The translations under genes were made by a program, and so were the position numbers. Shown here piece by piece: positions 9,047 through 16,997 of a stretch of DNA of 64,000 nt. This stretch comes from Paenibacillus_AP thailandensis. Its GTDB lineage: Bacteria > Bacillota > Bacilli > Paenibacillales > Paenibacillaceae. Location of the stretch: assembly GCF_042685365.1 (NCBI RefSeq), contig NZ_JBHUMY010000016.1, positions 186,001 to 250,000 of the forward strand. Reading direction: 5' to 3'. The first letter of the stretch is position 1, and each line of letters begins with the position of its first letter. The notes beneath the pieces were generated by a model. It was not told the DNA's origin and made no database searches. It saw only the letters and a program-made list of their open reading frames with translations.

Positions 9047-9083
9047 AACAACCACCGGGCGCAAGCTCCCGGCGGTTGTTTTT
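9047..9083 (+). terminator. terminator of pepF
   Basis: AACAACCACCGGG pairs with CCCGGCGGTTGTT (one A:C mismatch) across an 8-base loop, followed by TTTCG, 12 bases after the pepF stop. Confidence 0.85.
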
Positions 9084-9143
9084 CGTTTATCGTTATCGTT
9101 ATATAAGAAATTACAAGTCTTTGCGGCATCGAGAAGCCGGACT

Positions 9144-9581
9144 TTATATTTTTTTGCTTAGGAAGATCAGCCTTTCGACCTGGACAAAGCCGTTTTTCTT
9201 ATAAAACGCTTCGGCCGGAATGCCTTTATCCGTCAACAATGTAATTCTTGCGGCACCGCCCGCTTGAAGCCGCTTTTCCAAAAAAGTCAGCAAATTGGAG
9301 CCAATCCCTGCGTTTTGCTTCGCTTTGCTTACGCACATTTCATGAACGTAAAACTCTTCCCCGCTCCACCATCGCTTCCGGCAGCCGAAAATAAAACCGT
9401 AAATCTCTCCCGCCTCTTCGGCGACGACGCCCATAAACCCGGGCGTATCCGTATAATCCCGCAAGTATTGTTCCGCGCTTGCTTCCGACCACTCGTCATT
9501 CCACGGCTCTTGATTAAATACGCCGATAAACGTATTCACGCATTTATGGAAATCGTCTCGGCCATAAAGTCTGATCGCCAT
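9144..9581 (-). CDS. GNAT family N-acetyltransferase
   Basis: Acetyl-CoA-dependent acetyltransferase of 145 residues. The acetyl-CoA-binding motif A is degenerate but present as CVSKAKQNAGIGSNLLTFLEKRL, and motif B is AEAFYKKNGFVQVERLIFL. The acceptor is unknown; similar short GNATs act on amines, antibiotics or peptides. The start follows GGAAAGGTG. The gene is 42 bases downstream of a membrane-protein gene on the same strand and may be co-transcribed with it. Confidence 0.85.
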   Translation of the reverse strand: MAIRLYGRDDFHKCVNTFIGVFNQEPWNDEWSEASAEQYLRDYTDTPGFMGVVAEEAGEIYGFIFGCRKRWWSGEEFYVHEMCVSKAKQNAGIGSNLLTFLEKRLQAGGAARITLLTDKGIPAEAFYKKNGFVQVERLIFLSKKI

Positions 9582-9623
9582 CGCAGGACAGCACCTTTCC
9601 GTTAATTTAAATGGCCGCCAATT

Positions 9624-10037
9624 TTATTCTCTCACTTTGGCTTTAGGCCGCTTGCCCATTCGCCCGGCGTACCAGCCCGCCAAGCTGGCGGCGTAAGCGA
9701 TTCCGATACAAATCAATGTCTGTTCAAGATCGTTCGACGCATCGATGAAATACGTTAATCCGTACAAAGGGGCCGCTAATAGCAATGCAATCGGAATGAA
9801 TAGATAAAAAAGCTCCCCGTAATAGGCTATCGAAAATAACGCCGCTCCCCCAAGCCAATACCATGACGCGGCAGCAGCGGATTGGATCCGGTTTCTGCTC
9901 ATGAGATACGGGCATATAAACCATAAACAAACGTACAAAGCCGAAGCGCAAATTTGAAAAAGACCCGGGGCATTGCTTAATACAAATACCCGGAAATTGA
10001 CGACGGCAAACGGGACCGAAAAGGTGACGGCAACCAT
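9624..10037 (-). CDS. hypothetical membrane protein (137 aa)
   Basis: Unrecognised integral membrane protein with four to five hydrophobic segments (about residues 5-25, 30-47, 58-75, 80-95 and 108-125) and a basic C-terminal tail GRMGKRPKAKVRE. The ATG at 10037 has only a distant AAGGA. The frame remains open for some codons upstream without another start, so the N terminus is uncertain. It precedes a GNAT gene. Confidence 0.5.
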   Translation of the reverse strand: MVAVTFSVPFAVVNFRVFVLSNAPGLFQICASALYVCLWFICPYLMSRNRIQSAAAASWYWLGGAALFSIAYYGELFYLFIPIALLLAAPLYGLTYFIDASNDLEQTLICIGIAYAASLAGWYAGRMGKRPKAKVRE

Positions 10038-10108
10038 AATGGCGTGCCAGTCCTTCCATACGATACGGTCTTGTACCTGTTGTATGTTAAACGCCCCCCT
10101 GCATCAAT

Positions 10109-10141
10109 TAAAAAACCGCCATGTTAAACGATGATGGCGGC
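10109..10141 (-). terminator. terminator of capA-GDPD-DUF92 operon
   Basis: On the minus strand GCCGCCAT pairs with ATGGCGG across an 11-base loop and is followed by TTTTTT. It lies about 20 bases after the DUF92 gene stop. Confidence 0.85.
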
Positions 10142-10160
10142 TCATGATTGCTTATGGTTA

Positions 10161-10982
10161 TCAATACAGCAACGATCCTAGCGCCCAGCCGAGCAGGCCG
10201 GCGATAAGCGACGACAGCAGGTTCACCCTGTCGTTGTTCATCCAGGCAAAGCCGCGCACGCGCTCAGCCGCCGTCCCGCAATGGACGGCCCGCTCCGTTT
10301 CGCTGCCGCAGACCGGGCAGCGGAACATGGCCTGGCCGGTCGCGCCGAGCAGCGAATCGGCGAAGCAGCCGGCCAGGCCGGCGACGGCGCCGAGGCCGAT
10401 AAGCGCCGCACCGCCCGACGGCGCCAGCAGCGCGGCGGCGGCGCCGATCAAAGCGGCGCCGGAGAGCGCCGCCAGGCTGCCGAGCGGCGTCACGGCGCCG
10501 CTCGTGCCCGGCCGTACGCGGCGGCCGGTCGTCACAAGCCGCGGCACGGAGCGGCTTAAAGCGCCAAGCTCCGTCGCCCATGTATCCGCGTTGACGGCGG
10601 CCATCACGCCGATATAGGCGTACAGCCAGCCGGCGTGCGGATAGGCCGCGTCGGCCGCGCACAGCAGCAGCCCCGCTCCGCCGTTGGCCCATACTTGTCC
10701 CGCGTCGCGGCGGCCCGACTTCTCATAGCCGGCTTCCGCTTCGGCTTTTACGCGGTGACCGCGCTTGTACTTCGACAATGCCGAAGAAGTAACAAAAAAG
10801 ACGATCAGCAGCGCGAACCAGACCGGCTCGCCCAACGTCACAAAGCCGGTCCCCATAATGACGGCCGACCATGCTCCCGAAGCCGACAAGGAACGATGCC
10901 GGTAAGCTGCCGCCGCGATCAGGCCGCTGCTGACAAGGCCCGCGAGCAGCCGAAGTACCCATATGTCGATTATGCCAACCAC
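10161..10982 (-). CDS. DUF92 family membrane protein
   Basis: Polytopic membrane protein of 273 residues in the DUF92/TIGR00297 family, which includes the plant phytyl-phosphate kinase VTE6; the bacterial role is unproven. Family signatures visible are GYEKSGRRDAGQVWANGG, NADTWATELG (a likely nucleotide or metal site) and GTSGAVTPLGSLAALSGA. A cytosolic loop carries FRCPVCGSETERAVHCGT, with three Cys and one His that could bind zinc. The start is GTG, preceded by AAAGGAGCG. It is the last gene of a three-gene operon after capA and a phosphodiesterase, with gaps of about 20 bases. Confidence 0.85.
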   Translation of the reverse strand: MVGIIDIWVLRLLAGLVSSGLIAAAAYRHRSLSASGAWSAVIMGTGFVTLGEPVWFALLIVFFVTSSALSKYKRGHRVKAEAEAGYEKSGRRDAGQVWANGGAGLLLCAADAAYPHAGWLYAYIGVMAAVNADTWATELGALSRSVPRLVTTGRRVRPGTSGAVTPLGSLAALSGAALIGAAAALLAPSGGAALIGLGAVAGLAGCFADSLLGATGQAMFRCPVCGSETERAVHCGTAAERVRGFAWMNNDRVNLLSSLIAGLLGWALGSLLY

Positions 10983-11005
10983 CGCTATTCGCTCCTTTCA
11001 ACGGA

Positions 11006-11737
11006 TCACAGAGTCGCCATCGCTTCCCGCCATCGATCCGGATGATTCGTACAGATGAGAATGTCCGGGTCAAGCGCCGCGACCTTTCGGATCGCCGCCG
11101 CGTCGTCGATCGTCCAAGCCAGCGTCTGAATGCCATGCTGCCGCAGCAATGCCGCCCTCGTTCCGTTCAGCTTCGTGTAGGCGAGCGACAGGAAATCCGC
11201 TCCGAGCTCCCGAAGCTCCTGCGGCAGCGTTGAACGCCACCTGTCCACGATAAGCCCCGTTCTTACCCGGTCGGTCAGCTTGCGCAAGGCGTGAAGCGCA
11301 CCCGCATGAAACGAAGTGACCACGACCTCGTTCTCCATTCCGTACGAAAAAATAAGGTCCAGCGCATAACGCTCCAGCTGCGGATATTTGACGCCTTCCG
11401 TCTTCAGCTCGATGTTCAGCTTGCGCTTCCCGCGAACGGCTTCCAATACCTGCTTCAGCGTCGGAATCGGCTCGCCGCGGTATATGCGCGAGAACCAGCT
11501 GCCCGCGTCAAGCGACGCCAGCTCCGCCGCCGTCCAATCCTTGACTTCGCCTTTGCCGTTCGTCGTTCTGCGCAGCGTATAATCGTGAATAACGACCGGA
11601 ACTTGATCCTTGGACAGCTGGACGTCGATCTCGATCCATTCAATCCCGGGATCTTCAAGCGCAAGATTAATCGCCGCCAGCGTATTCTCCGGGGCTCGGC
11701 CCGACCACCCGCGATGCGCGACGCACGGATTTCTCAT
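11006..11737 (-). CDS. glycerophosphodiester phosphodiesterase
   Basis: Cytosolic GDPD of 243 residues that hydrolyses glycerophosphodiesters to glycerol 3-phosphate and an alcohol. The TIM-barrel signatures are complete: AHRGWSGRAPENTLAA (catalytic His-Arg and Glu), IEIDVQLSKDQVPVVIHD (metal-binding Glu/Asp and second His) and NIELKTEG. It lacks a signal peptide, so it resembles the YhdW/UgpQ type rather than secreted GlpQ. AGAGGAGGGAG precedes the start. It is the middle gene of the capA operon, which may link phospholipid or teichoic-acid turnover with envelope metabolism. Confidence 0.93.
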   Translation of the reverse strand: MRNPCVAHRGWSGRAPENTLAAINLALEDPGIEWIEIDVQLSKDQVPVVIHDYTLRRTTNGKGEVKDWTAAELASLDAGSWFSRIYRGEPIPTLKQVLEAVRGKRKLNIELKTEGVKYPQLERYALDLIFSYGMENEVVVTSFHAGALHALRKLTDRVRTGLIVDRWRSTLPQELRELGADFLSLAYTKLNGTRAALLRQHGIQTLAWTIDDAAAIRKVAALDPDILICTNHPDRWREAMATL

Positions 11738-11758
11738 CGTATGCTCCCTCCTCTTAAG

Positions 11759-13102
11759 TTACTCGGCTTCCAAAGTCCCGTCCTTGCGCGCTTTCGCGCC
11801 ATACGATATCGATGTCAGCCGCGCCAGCAGCGCTTCGGCATCCGGCTGCTCCATCGGCTTCGGCTGCGCTTTGTCTCCGGACATCGGATAAAACTTCAAA
11901 TCGCAATCGCCGTTTTTCGTGCAAACCGCGTCCAGCACGCCCGTTTCACCCGTCTTGCCCTTCGGATAAGCGCTAAAAATAAAGTTTCCTAAACTGTATG
12001 CGATCCATTTTCCTTTATACGTCTCAAAGCCTTGCAGCACATGGGGATGGCTGCCGATCACAAGATCGGCTCCGGCGTCGATATATTGCTTGGCGAAGTC
12101 GCGCTGGTACGGCAGCGGCTCGTCGGAACGTTCCTCGCCCCAATGGACCATCACGACAACGATGTCGGCTTGCTCCGAGGCGTTTTGAATTGCGGCCACC
12201 GCTCTTGTCGTATCGTACGTTTCGGCTACGCCGGCCTGGTTTTTGTCCGCCTTCCAGGACACATCCGGCACGACGCGGCTTAAGCCGATATAGGCGACCT
12301 TTAAACCGTTCGCCTGCATTATCGCGGGAGCGAACGCTTCCGTATCGTCGTTTCCGGCTCCCATATGACGGATGCCCGCTTCGTCAAGATGATCCATCGT
12401 ATCGAGTAAGCCTTCGACCCCCTGGTCAAGCGTATGGTTATTGGCAAGGCTGACGATGTCGATTCCGGAATCGCGAAGCGCGGGCAAGGCATCCGGCGAT
12501 CCTTTAAACACATATGTTTTGTTCTCGGCAGGGATCCCCCGCTCCGTCACCGGATATTCCAAATTGCCCGCCATAATGTCGGGATCGCTTAAGTAAAGCT
12601 TCGATTCCTTGTACGGATAATCGTATCCGTGCTCGGCGATCATGTCCCCGACCGAAGCCCCAAGCAAAATATCGCCGACAAACGCGAGATGAGCCGTTTT
12701 CCCGCCCTCTCCCGCATTGGCGCCGCCGGCGGACGGATTGTCCGATGCGGCCGGTTCTCTGCCCGTATCGTTCCCGTTCGCATCGCTCCCGGGCGTTTCC
12801 TCCGGAGTTTCCGATTCGCTTCCCGCCGGCTGATCTTCATCACCTCCGGCTGCCGAAGCTTCCGGATCGGCCGACGGATCGGCTGACGGAGACGGATCGG
12901 CCGACGGATCGGCCGACGGCTCCGCCGACTGCATCGCCGTTTCCCCGCCGCTGGCTGAAGGCGATTCGTCCATCGTAAGCCATACGGCGATAAGCACCGC
13001 CAGCAAGCCTAGCATCAATAGATTAATCGCCGTTAAACGGCGCAAACGTTTCTTGCGTTTGGCCTTTTCCCGTCTATGTATTTCGGAACGCGTCACGGTC
13101 AT
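11759..13102 (-). CDS. CapA/PgsA-like metallophosphatase, membrane-anchored
   Basis: Protein of 447 residues related to CapA of poly-gamma-glutamate synthesis. One N-terminal membrane span (about residues 24-43) is followed by a low-complexity Ser/Ala/Asp/Pro linker (about 55-130) and then the calcineurin-like domain. Metal-site motifs FVGDILLG, NLEYPVT, LANNHTLDQG, HWGEE and GSHPHVLQG are all present. It is extracellular by topology. The capB, capC and capE partners are absent nearby, so a true PGA capsule role is doubtful; many solitary CapA proteins are of unknown function. First gene of a three-gene operon. The linker repeats (ADPSADPS) are encoded by a GC-rich direct repeat. Confidence 0.85.
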   Translation of the reverse strand: MTVTRSEIHRREKAKRKKRLRRLTAINLLMLGLLAVLIAVWLTMDESPSASGGETAMQSAEPSADPSADPSPSADPSADPEASAAGGDEDQPAGSESETPEETPGSDANGNDTGREPAASDNPSAGGANAGEGGKTAHLAFVGDILLGASVGDMIAEHGYDYPYKESKLYLSDPDIMAGNLEYPVTERGIPAENKTYVFKGSPDALPALRDSGIDIVSLANNHTLDQGVEGLLDTMDHLDEAGIRHMGAGNDDTEAFAPAIMQANGLKVAYIGLSRVVPDVSWKADKNQAGVAETYDTTRAVAAIQNASEQADIVVVMVHWGEERSDEPLPYQRDFAKQYIDAGADLVIGSHPHVLQGFETYKGKWIAYSLGNFIFSAYPKGKTGETGVLDAVCTKNGDCDLKFYPMSGDKAQPKPMEQPDAEALLARLTSISYGAKARKDGTLEAE

Positions 13103-13224
13103 GCTGAAATGGCTCCCCTTTCTGCGCGAAGTTGAACCTTCTCTCTTCCTCGTTTGAGCCTAACGATCTGTTCCATTATAGCAATCTTGCAGCGGCCTGT
13201 GAAAGATTAATAGACGAGAAACGC

Positions 13225-13290
13225 AAAAAAAGAAAAGTCCGGCATTCGCTACTTCGGGCAATCCCGAGTCGCTCGCGCCGGACTTTTATT
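13225..13290. terminator. terminator of hemE-hemH (possibly bidirectional)
   Basis: Outer arms AAAGTCCGGC and GCCGGACTTT enclose a second inner hairpin (CTCGGGATTGCCCGAAG on the minus strand). A T-run follows on the minus strand and a shorter one on the plus strand. Confidence 0.8.
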
Positions 13291-13297
13291 TTGTTCT

Positions 13298-14245
13298 TTA
13301 TGCCTTTAACGTTGCCGCCGCTTCTTCGACGGATTCGGCCAACGTCTCCATGTAGAGCGGATCGCGGTTCAGCATCTCGATGCGCTCCAGCGCCATGCCC
13401 AGATCGGCTGCGGCCTGCTTGGCCTCGATATCCAGATCGTACAACACTTCCAGATGGTCGGATACGAATCCGACCGGAGCGACAAGAACGCCCTTGTATC
13501 CTTCCGCGCTCAGCTTCTCGAGCGTTTCCAGTATATCCGGCCCAAGCCAAGGCTCCTTCGTACGGCCGGCGCTTTGCCAGGTGAACTGCCAATCCTTTAC
13601 GCCTGCCCGGCCTGCAACCGCTTCGGACGTTTCCAACAGCTGGCGTTCGTACGGGTCGCCGAGCTCGTTGATTTTGGCCGGAAGACTATGCGCGCTGAAC
13701 AGCACCTTCACCGGCGTCGCTCCGCCCGATGTCCGGTCCAGCTTGGCCAGTCCGTTCCGAACCCGCTCCGTCAACGCTTCGATCAGCTTCGGATGCAAAT
13801 GATACGACTCGACGCCGGCAAGCTCAATGCCGCGCTCTTCCGCTTTCGCCTTGGCCCGTTTTAAATAGCCGCCGACGCTCATCGAGGAATAATGCGGCGC
13901 AAGCACGATGCCGACCGCACGCTTGATGCCGTCCGCAGCCATGGCTTCCACCCCGTCTTCGATATACGGGCTGGCATGCTTTAAGCCTTGGTAGCATACG
14001 AATTTGCCGGGGGCAAGCTGCTCGAGCTTATCCTGCAGCCCCGCAACCTGACCGTCCGTGTTTTCCCTAAGCGGGAAAACGCCGCCGACGATCGCTTCGT
14101 AACGCCCTTTCAGTTCGGCAAGCAGCTCCGGCGTAGGCGGGTTCCCTCTGCGAATATGCGTATAATACGATTCAATGTCGTCCATGCTTTTCGGGGTGCC
14201 GTAAGACATGACGAGCACGCCGATTTTATCGTTAGATTGAGACAT
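13298..14245 (-). CDS. hemH: coproporphyrin ferrochelatase
   Basis: Inserts iron into coproporphyrin III in the coproporphyrin-dependent haem pathway of Gram-positive bacteria (also called CpfC). The protein has 315 residues. The iron-site His is in APHYSSMSVGGY and the second catalytic Glu in VSDHLEVLYDLD. I chose the ATG at 14245 because it lies after AAGGAGG and gives MSQSNDKIGVLVMSYGTP. The start overlaps the 3' end of hemE by 14 bases, so translation is probably coupled. In Bacillus a hemY oxidase gene follows; here the operon ends with a terminator. Confidence 0.95.
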   Translation of the reverse strand: MSQSNDKIGVLVMSYGTPKSMDDIESYYTHIRRGNPPTPELLAELKGRYEAIVGGVFPLRENTDGQVAGLQDKLEQLAPGKFVCYQGLKHASPYIEDGVEAMAADGIKRAVGIVLAPHYSSMSVGGYLKRAKAKAEERGIELAGVESYHLHPKLIEALTERVRNGLAKLDRTSGGATPVKVLFSAHSLPAKINELGDPYERQLLETSEAVAGRAGVKDWQFTWQSAGRTKEPWLGPDILETLEKLSAEGYKGVLVAPVGFVSDHLEVLYDLDIEAKQAAADLGMALERIEMLNRDPLYMETLAESVEEAAATLKA

Positions 14246-15311
14246 GACTGACGTCCTCCTTCCCATCTCTTGCCTCGATGGCTTGCAGCGAATAATGATG
14301 TATGAAATCCGTCAAATGCTTCAGTTTGTCCAGGGATGCTTCGGGAAAGAGTCCGTGCCCCAAGTTAAACACGAATCCGGGCTGCTCAAGCCCTTGGTCG
14401 ATAATGTCCTTCGCATGCTTCTCGATAACGCGTTCCGGCGCCGTAAGCACGACCGGGTCCAAATTGCCTTGAACCGCAAACTTGCCGCCAAGGCGGCGTC
14501 TTGCTTCCGGAAGCGACACGCGCCAATCGACTCCGATCACGTCGGCTTTCAGATCGGTAAGCTCGGGAAGCAGCTCGCCGGAGCTGACGCCCGGAAAATA
14601 AATTTTCGGCTGCGGCAAATCGGACAATTCGGCGAAAATCCGCTTGATCACCGGCAGCACAAACTCGCGGAAATCATGCGGCGCGAGCGCTCCGACCCAG
14701 CTGTCGAACAGCTGGAACGCTTTGCCGCCGGCAGCCATATGGGCGCGCAAGTAAGCGATGACCATATCGCCCAGCTTGTCCATGAGCTTATGCCATACGG
14801 CGGGCTCGCCGTACATAAGCGCCTTCGTTTTTAAATAGGTCTTGGAAGGCTTGCCTTCTATTAAATAGCTTGCAATCGTAAACGGCGCCCCCGCGAATGT
14901 AATCAGAGGCACCTCAAGCTCCCGGTCCAAGATCCGGATCGTCTCCAGCACATGGCCCAGATCGCCTTCGACGTCGATCGGCTTCAGCCGCTCCACGTCC
15001 GCCGCCGTGCGGATCGGATTGTGGATGACGGGACCGACGTTGGCGACAATATCGAAATCTACGCCGATCGAAGCGACCGGATTCATAATATCGGAATATA
15101 AAATAGCTGCGTCCACGCCAAGCTTCCGGACCGGCATCATCGTAACTTCGGCCGCCAGCTCCGGCTGCTTGCATATTTCTAGCAACGAATATTTCTCTTT
15201 TATTTTACGGTATTCCGGATCGTACCTTCCCGCCTGCCGCATGTACCATACCGGCACGCGATCGACGTGTTCCTTCCGGCTTGCCCGGATGAAACGGTCG
15301 TTGTAGCCCAT
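14232..15311 (-). CDS. hemE: uroporphyrinogen decarboxylase
   Basis: Decarboxylates uroporphyrinogen III to coproporphyrinogen III in haem synthesis. It has 359 residues, the usual length. The signature WYMRQAGRYDPEYR at residues 22-35 and the catalytic Asp in ILYSDIMNP are intact, and FQLFDSWVGAL and FNLGHGLFPEA are later substrate-site segments. GGGGGAAC precedes the ATG. First gene of a two-gene operon with hemH. Its promoter (15349-15377) and an upstream direct repeat (15396-15415) suggest regulation by a response-regulator-type protein. Confidence 0.97.
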   Translation of the reverse strand: MGYNDRFIRASRKEHVDRVPVWYMRQAGRYDPEYRKIKEKYSLLEICKQPELAAEVTMMPVRKLGVDAAILYSDIMNPVASIGVDFDIVANVGPVIHNPIRTAADVERLKPIDVEGDLGHVLETIRILDRELEVPLITFAGAPFTIASYLIEGKPSKTYLKTKALMYGEPAVWHKLMDKLGDMVIAYLRAHMAAGGKAFQLFDSWVGALAPHDFREFVLPVIKRIFAELSDLPQPKIYFPGVSSGELLPELTDLKADVIGVDWRVSLPEARRRLGGKFAVQGNLDPVVLTAPERVIEKHAKDIIDQGLEQPGFVFNLGHGLFPEASLDKLKHLTDFIHHYSLQAIEARDGKEDVSHVSI

Positions 15312-15348
15312 TGCCGTTCCCCCATTTCTAAATTGTGGTCTCTATCCC

Positions 15349-15377
15349 ATTATGCCCGTTTTCATTTTTCCTAACAA
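15349..15377 (-). promoter_or_regulatory. sigma-A promoter of hemE-hemH
   Basis: On the minus strand TTGTTA, a 17-base spacer and CATAAT, about 38 bases before the hemE ATG. Confidence 0.65.
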
Positions 15378-15395
15378 CCGGCGCCGTTGCCGTTC

Positions 15396-15415
15396 CTATG
15401 ACAATACTATGACAA
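15396..15415. promoter_or_regulatory. direct repeat upstream of hemE promoter
   Basis: CTATGACAA occurs twice with a period of 11 bases, one helical turn. On the minus strand this reads TTGTCA-N5-TTGTCA and lies about 20-40 bases upstream of the hemE -35. The layout resembles OmpR/PhoB-class response-regulator boxes; the regulator is unknown. Confidence 0.45.
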
Positions 15416-15436
15416 ACGATGTACGGTTGCATGAAG

Positions 15437-15459
15437 AAACCATGAAGGTTTCATGGTTT
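15437..15459. repeat. perfect inverted repeat, 10-bp arms
   Basis: AAACCATGAA and TTCATGGTTT flank a three-base GGT centre. It sits in the hemE/MFS intergenic region, about 190 bases before the MFS start. It could be an operator dyad; there is no T-tract, so it is not an obvious terminator. Confidence 0.6.
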
Positions 15460-15643
15460 ATTGAGGCCGGATCGGAACCTATCGCACAGCGATTATACAC
15501 GATGCTGCAATATCACATCCTCCGTTCGGCGACAACACGTCTGTCCGGCCGTATTCGGGGAAATAAGCGGACAGCGTCGGCCAAACCGGCCCCCTTCTCT
15601 CCGTCAGGCGCTTTTCCGCCCACGTTTGCCGCTGGACCGGGTA

Positions 15644-15652
15644 TGGTATACT
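15644..15652 (+). promoter_or_regulatory. extended -10 promoter, predicted leaderless MFS transcript
   Basis: TGGTATACT (TG-N-TATACT) ends seven bases before the ATG at 15660, so transcription should begin at or next to the start codon. Confidence 0.5.
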
Positions 15653-15659
15653 AGCTTGT

Positions 15660-16871
15660 ATGGAACAGTGGAAAATTAATCTAATCGTCTTATGGTTCGG
15701 GCAATTTCTGGTCAATGCGGGCATGACCATGATTTTGCCCTTTATGTCGCTTTACCTGCAATTCGATCTGGGATTGACCGACCCGCATGAAATCGGCGTA
15801 TGGGCGGGCATTATTTTCGCGGGAAACTTCGTCACCTCGTTTATTTTCCAGCCGATATGGGGCAAGTACGCCGACCGTTACGGCCGCAAGGTGATGCTGC
15901 TCCGCTCCGGCTTCGGCATGGCCGTCGTCATGGCGCTGATGGGCTTCGCGACGACGCCGTGGCACTTGCTGCTGCTGCGCATGCTGAACGGCACGATCTC
16001 GGGGTTCAATCCCGCTTCGGTCTCGCTCGTGTCGGCAACGACGCCCAAAAACAAAACGGGCTTCGCCATGGGCACGCTCCAATCCGGCGGCATTGCCGGC
16101 ACGATTCTCGGGCCCCTCATCGGCGGACTTCTTGCCGACACGATCGGCTACCGGCCGATTTTTTATTTGACGGGTTCGTTAATGTTCGCCGCCTCGCTGC
16201 TTGCGCTGTGGGTCGTCAAAGATCCGTTCAACCGGTCGGCCGCGGCGAAAGCGGAGCAGGACAGCGTCCGCGAAGGGCTGCTTAAGCTGGCGAAAATACC
16301 TGGCTTGATGCCGCTGTACGCCGTCACGTTTTTGATCCAATTCGCGATGATGAGCCCGATGACGCTCATCCCGCTGTTCGTGCAGGAGCTTCACGGAACG
16401 ACGGCCAACTTGGCGCTTTGGGCCGGCATGGTCAGCTCGGCGACCGGCCTCTCCAACATGATCGCTTCCCCCCTGCTCGGCAAGCTGAGCGACCGGGTCG
16501 GCTCGGAGAGAATACTCGGCGTTTCGCTGGTCGGAGCGGCGGTATGCTTCGTGCCTCAAGCGTTGTCGCATACCGTATGGCAGCTGCTCCTGTCGCGCTT
16601 TGCCCTCGGCATTTTCTTAGGCGGGCTGAACCCGACGGTCAACGCCTTGATCCGGAAATATACGCCGGACAGCATGGTGGGACGAGCCTACAGCTTCAAC
16701 TCCAGTACGCTTGCGCTGGGCAATATGGTCGGACCGATCGTCGGCGGCGCGTTGTCCGGGCCTGTCGGCATCCAAGGGCTGTTCGTCTTGTCGGCCGCAT
16801 CCCTTTCGGGCGGAACGGTCTGGGTGTGGCAGACGCTGCTTCGGAGACGAAAGCCTGCGTCACGCCTCTAA
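15660..16871 (+). CDS. MFS multidrug exporter, DHA1 family
   Basis: Proton-coupled exporter of 403 residues with about 12 spans. The motif-A loop GKYADRYGRKVMLL follows TM2, and motif C appears as SGGIAGTILGPLIGGLLAD in TM5, the antiporter signature. It resembles the MdtG/NorA group by layout; the substrate is unknown. The ATG at 15660 has no ribosome site, and an extended -10 ends seven bases upstream, so the mRNA may be leaderless. The next in-frame ATG lies inside the first membrane helix and would truncate it. A terminator follows the gene. Confidence 0.88.
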   Translation: MEQWKINLIVLWFGQFLVNAGMTMILPFMSLYLQFDLGLTDPHEIGVWAGIIFAGNFVTSFIFQPIWGKYADRYGRKVMLLRSGFGMAVVMALMGFATTPWHLLLLRMLNGTISGFNPASVSLVSATTPKNKTGFAMGTLQSGGIAGTILGPLIGGLLADTIGYRPIFYLTGSLMFAASLLALWVVKDPFNRSAAAKAEQDSVREGLLKLAKIPGLMPLYAVTFLIQFAMMSPMTLIPLFVQELHGTTANLALWAGMVSSATGLSNMIASPLLGKLSDRVGSERILGVSLVGAAVCFVPQALSHTVWQLLLSRFALGIFLGGLNPTVNALIRKYTPDSMVGRAYSFNSSTLALGNMVGPIVGGALSGPVGIQGLFVLSAASLSGGTVWVWQTLLRRRKPASRL

Positions 16872-16880
16872 AGCCATTCA

Positions 16881-16917
16881 AAATCCGCGTTCCGGACCTT
16901 CGGAATGCGGATTTTTT
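16881..16917 (+). terminator. terminator of MFS gene
   Basis: AAATCCGC and GCGGATTT with inner TTCCG/CGGAA pairs form the stem, followed by six T, directly after the MFS gene. Confidence 0.85.
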
Positions 16918-16997
16918 GATGGGATGACGGCTTATTGTTCCACCCGGCTGCCCGAATTCGCTCGCCGGCAACGGAGGGTTGCGCTGTCATTTGACGG

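Larger units (their letters stand above)
15312..15659. other. intergenic region hemE / MFS
   Basis: These 348 bases carry the hemE promoter, a helical-phase direct repeat, a perfect inverted repeat and the extended -10 of the MFS gene. An open frame of about 100 codons on the plus strand has no ribosome site and no recognisable product, so I treat the region as regulatory. Confidence 0.6.

Noticed and set aside
11759..13102. Complete poly-gamma-glutamate capsule locus
   Set aside because: Only the CapA-like gene is present; capB, capC and capE are missing, and neighbours are GDPD and DUF92.
15352..15654. About 100-codon plus-strand frame between hemE and the MFS gene
   Set aside because: No ribosome site, odd composition, and it overlaps the hemE promoter, a direct repeat and a perfect dyad.
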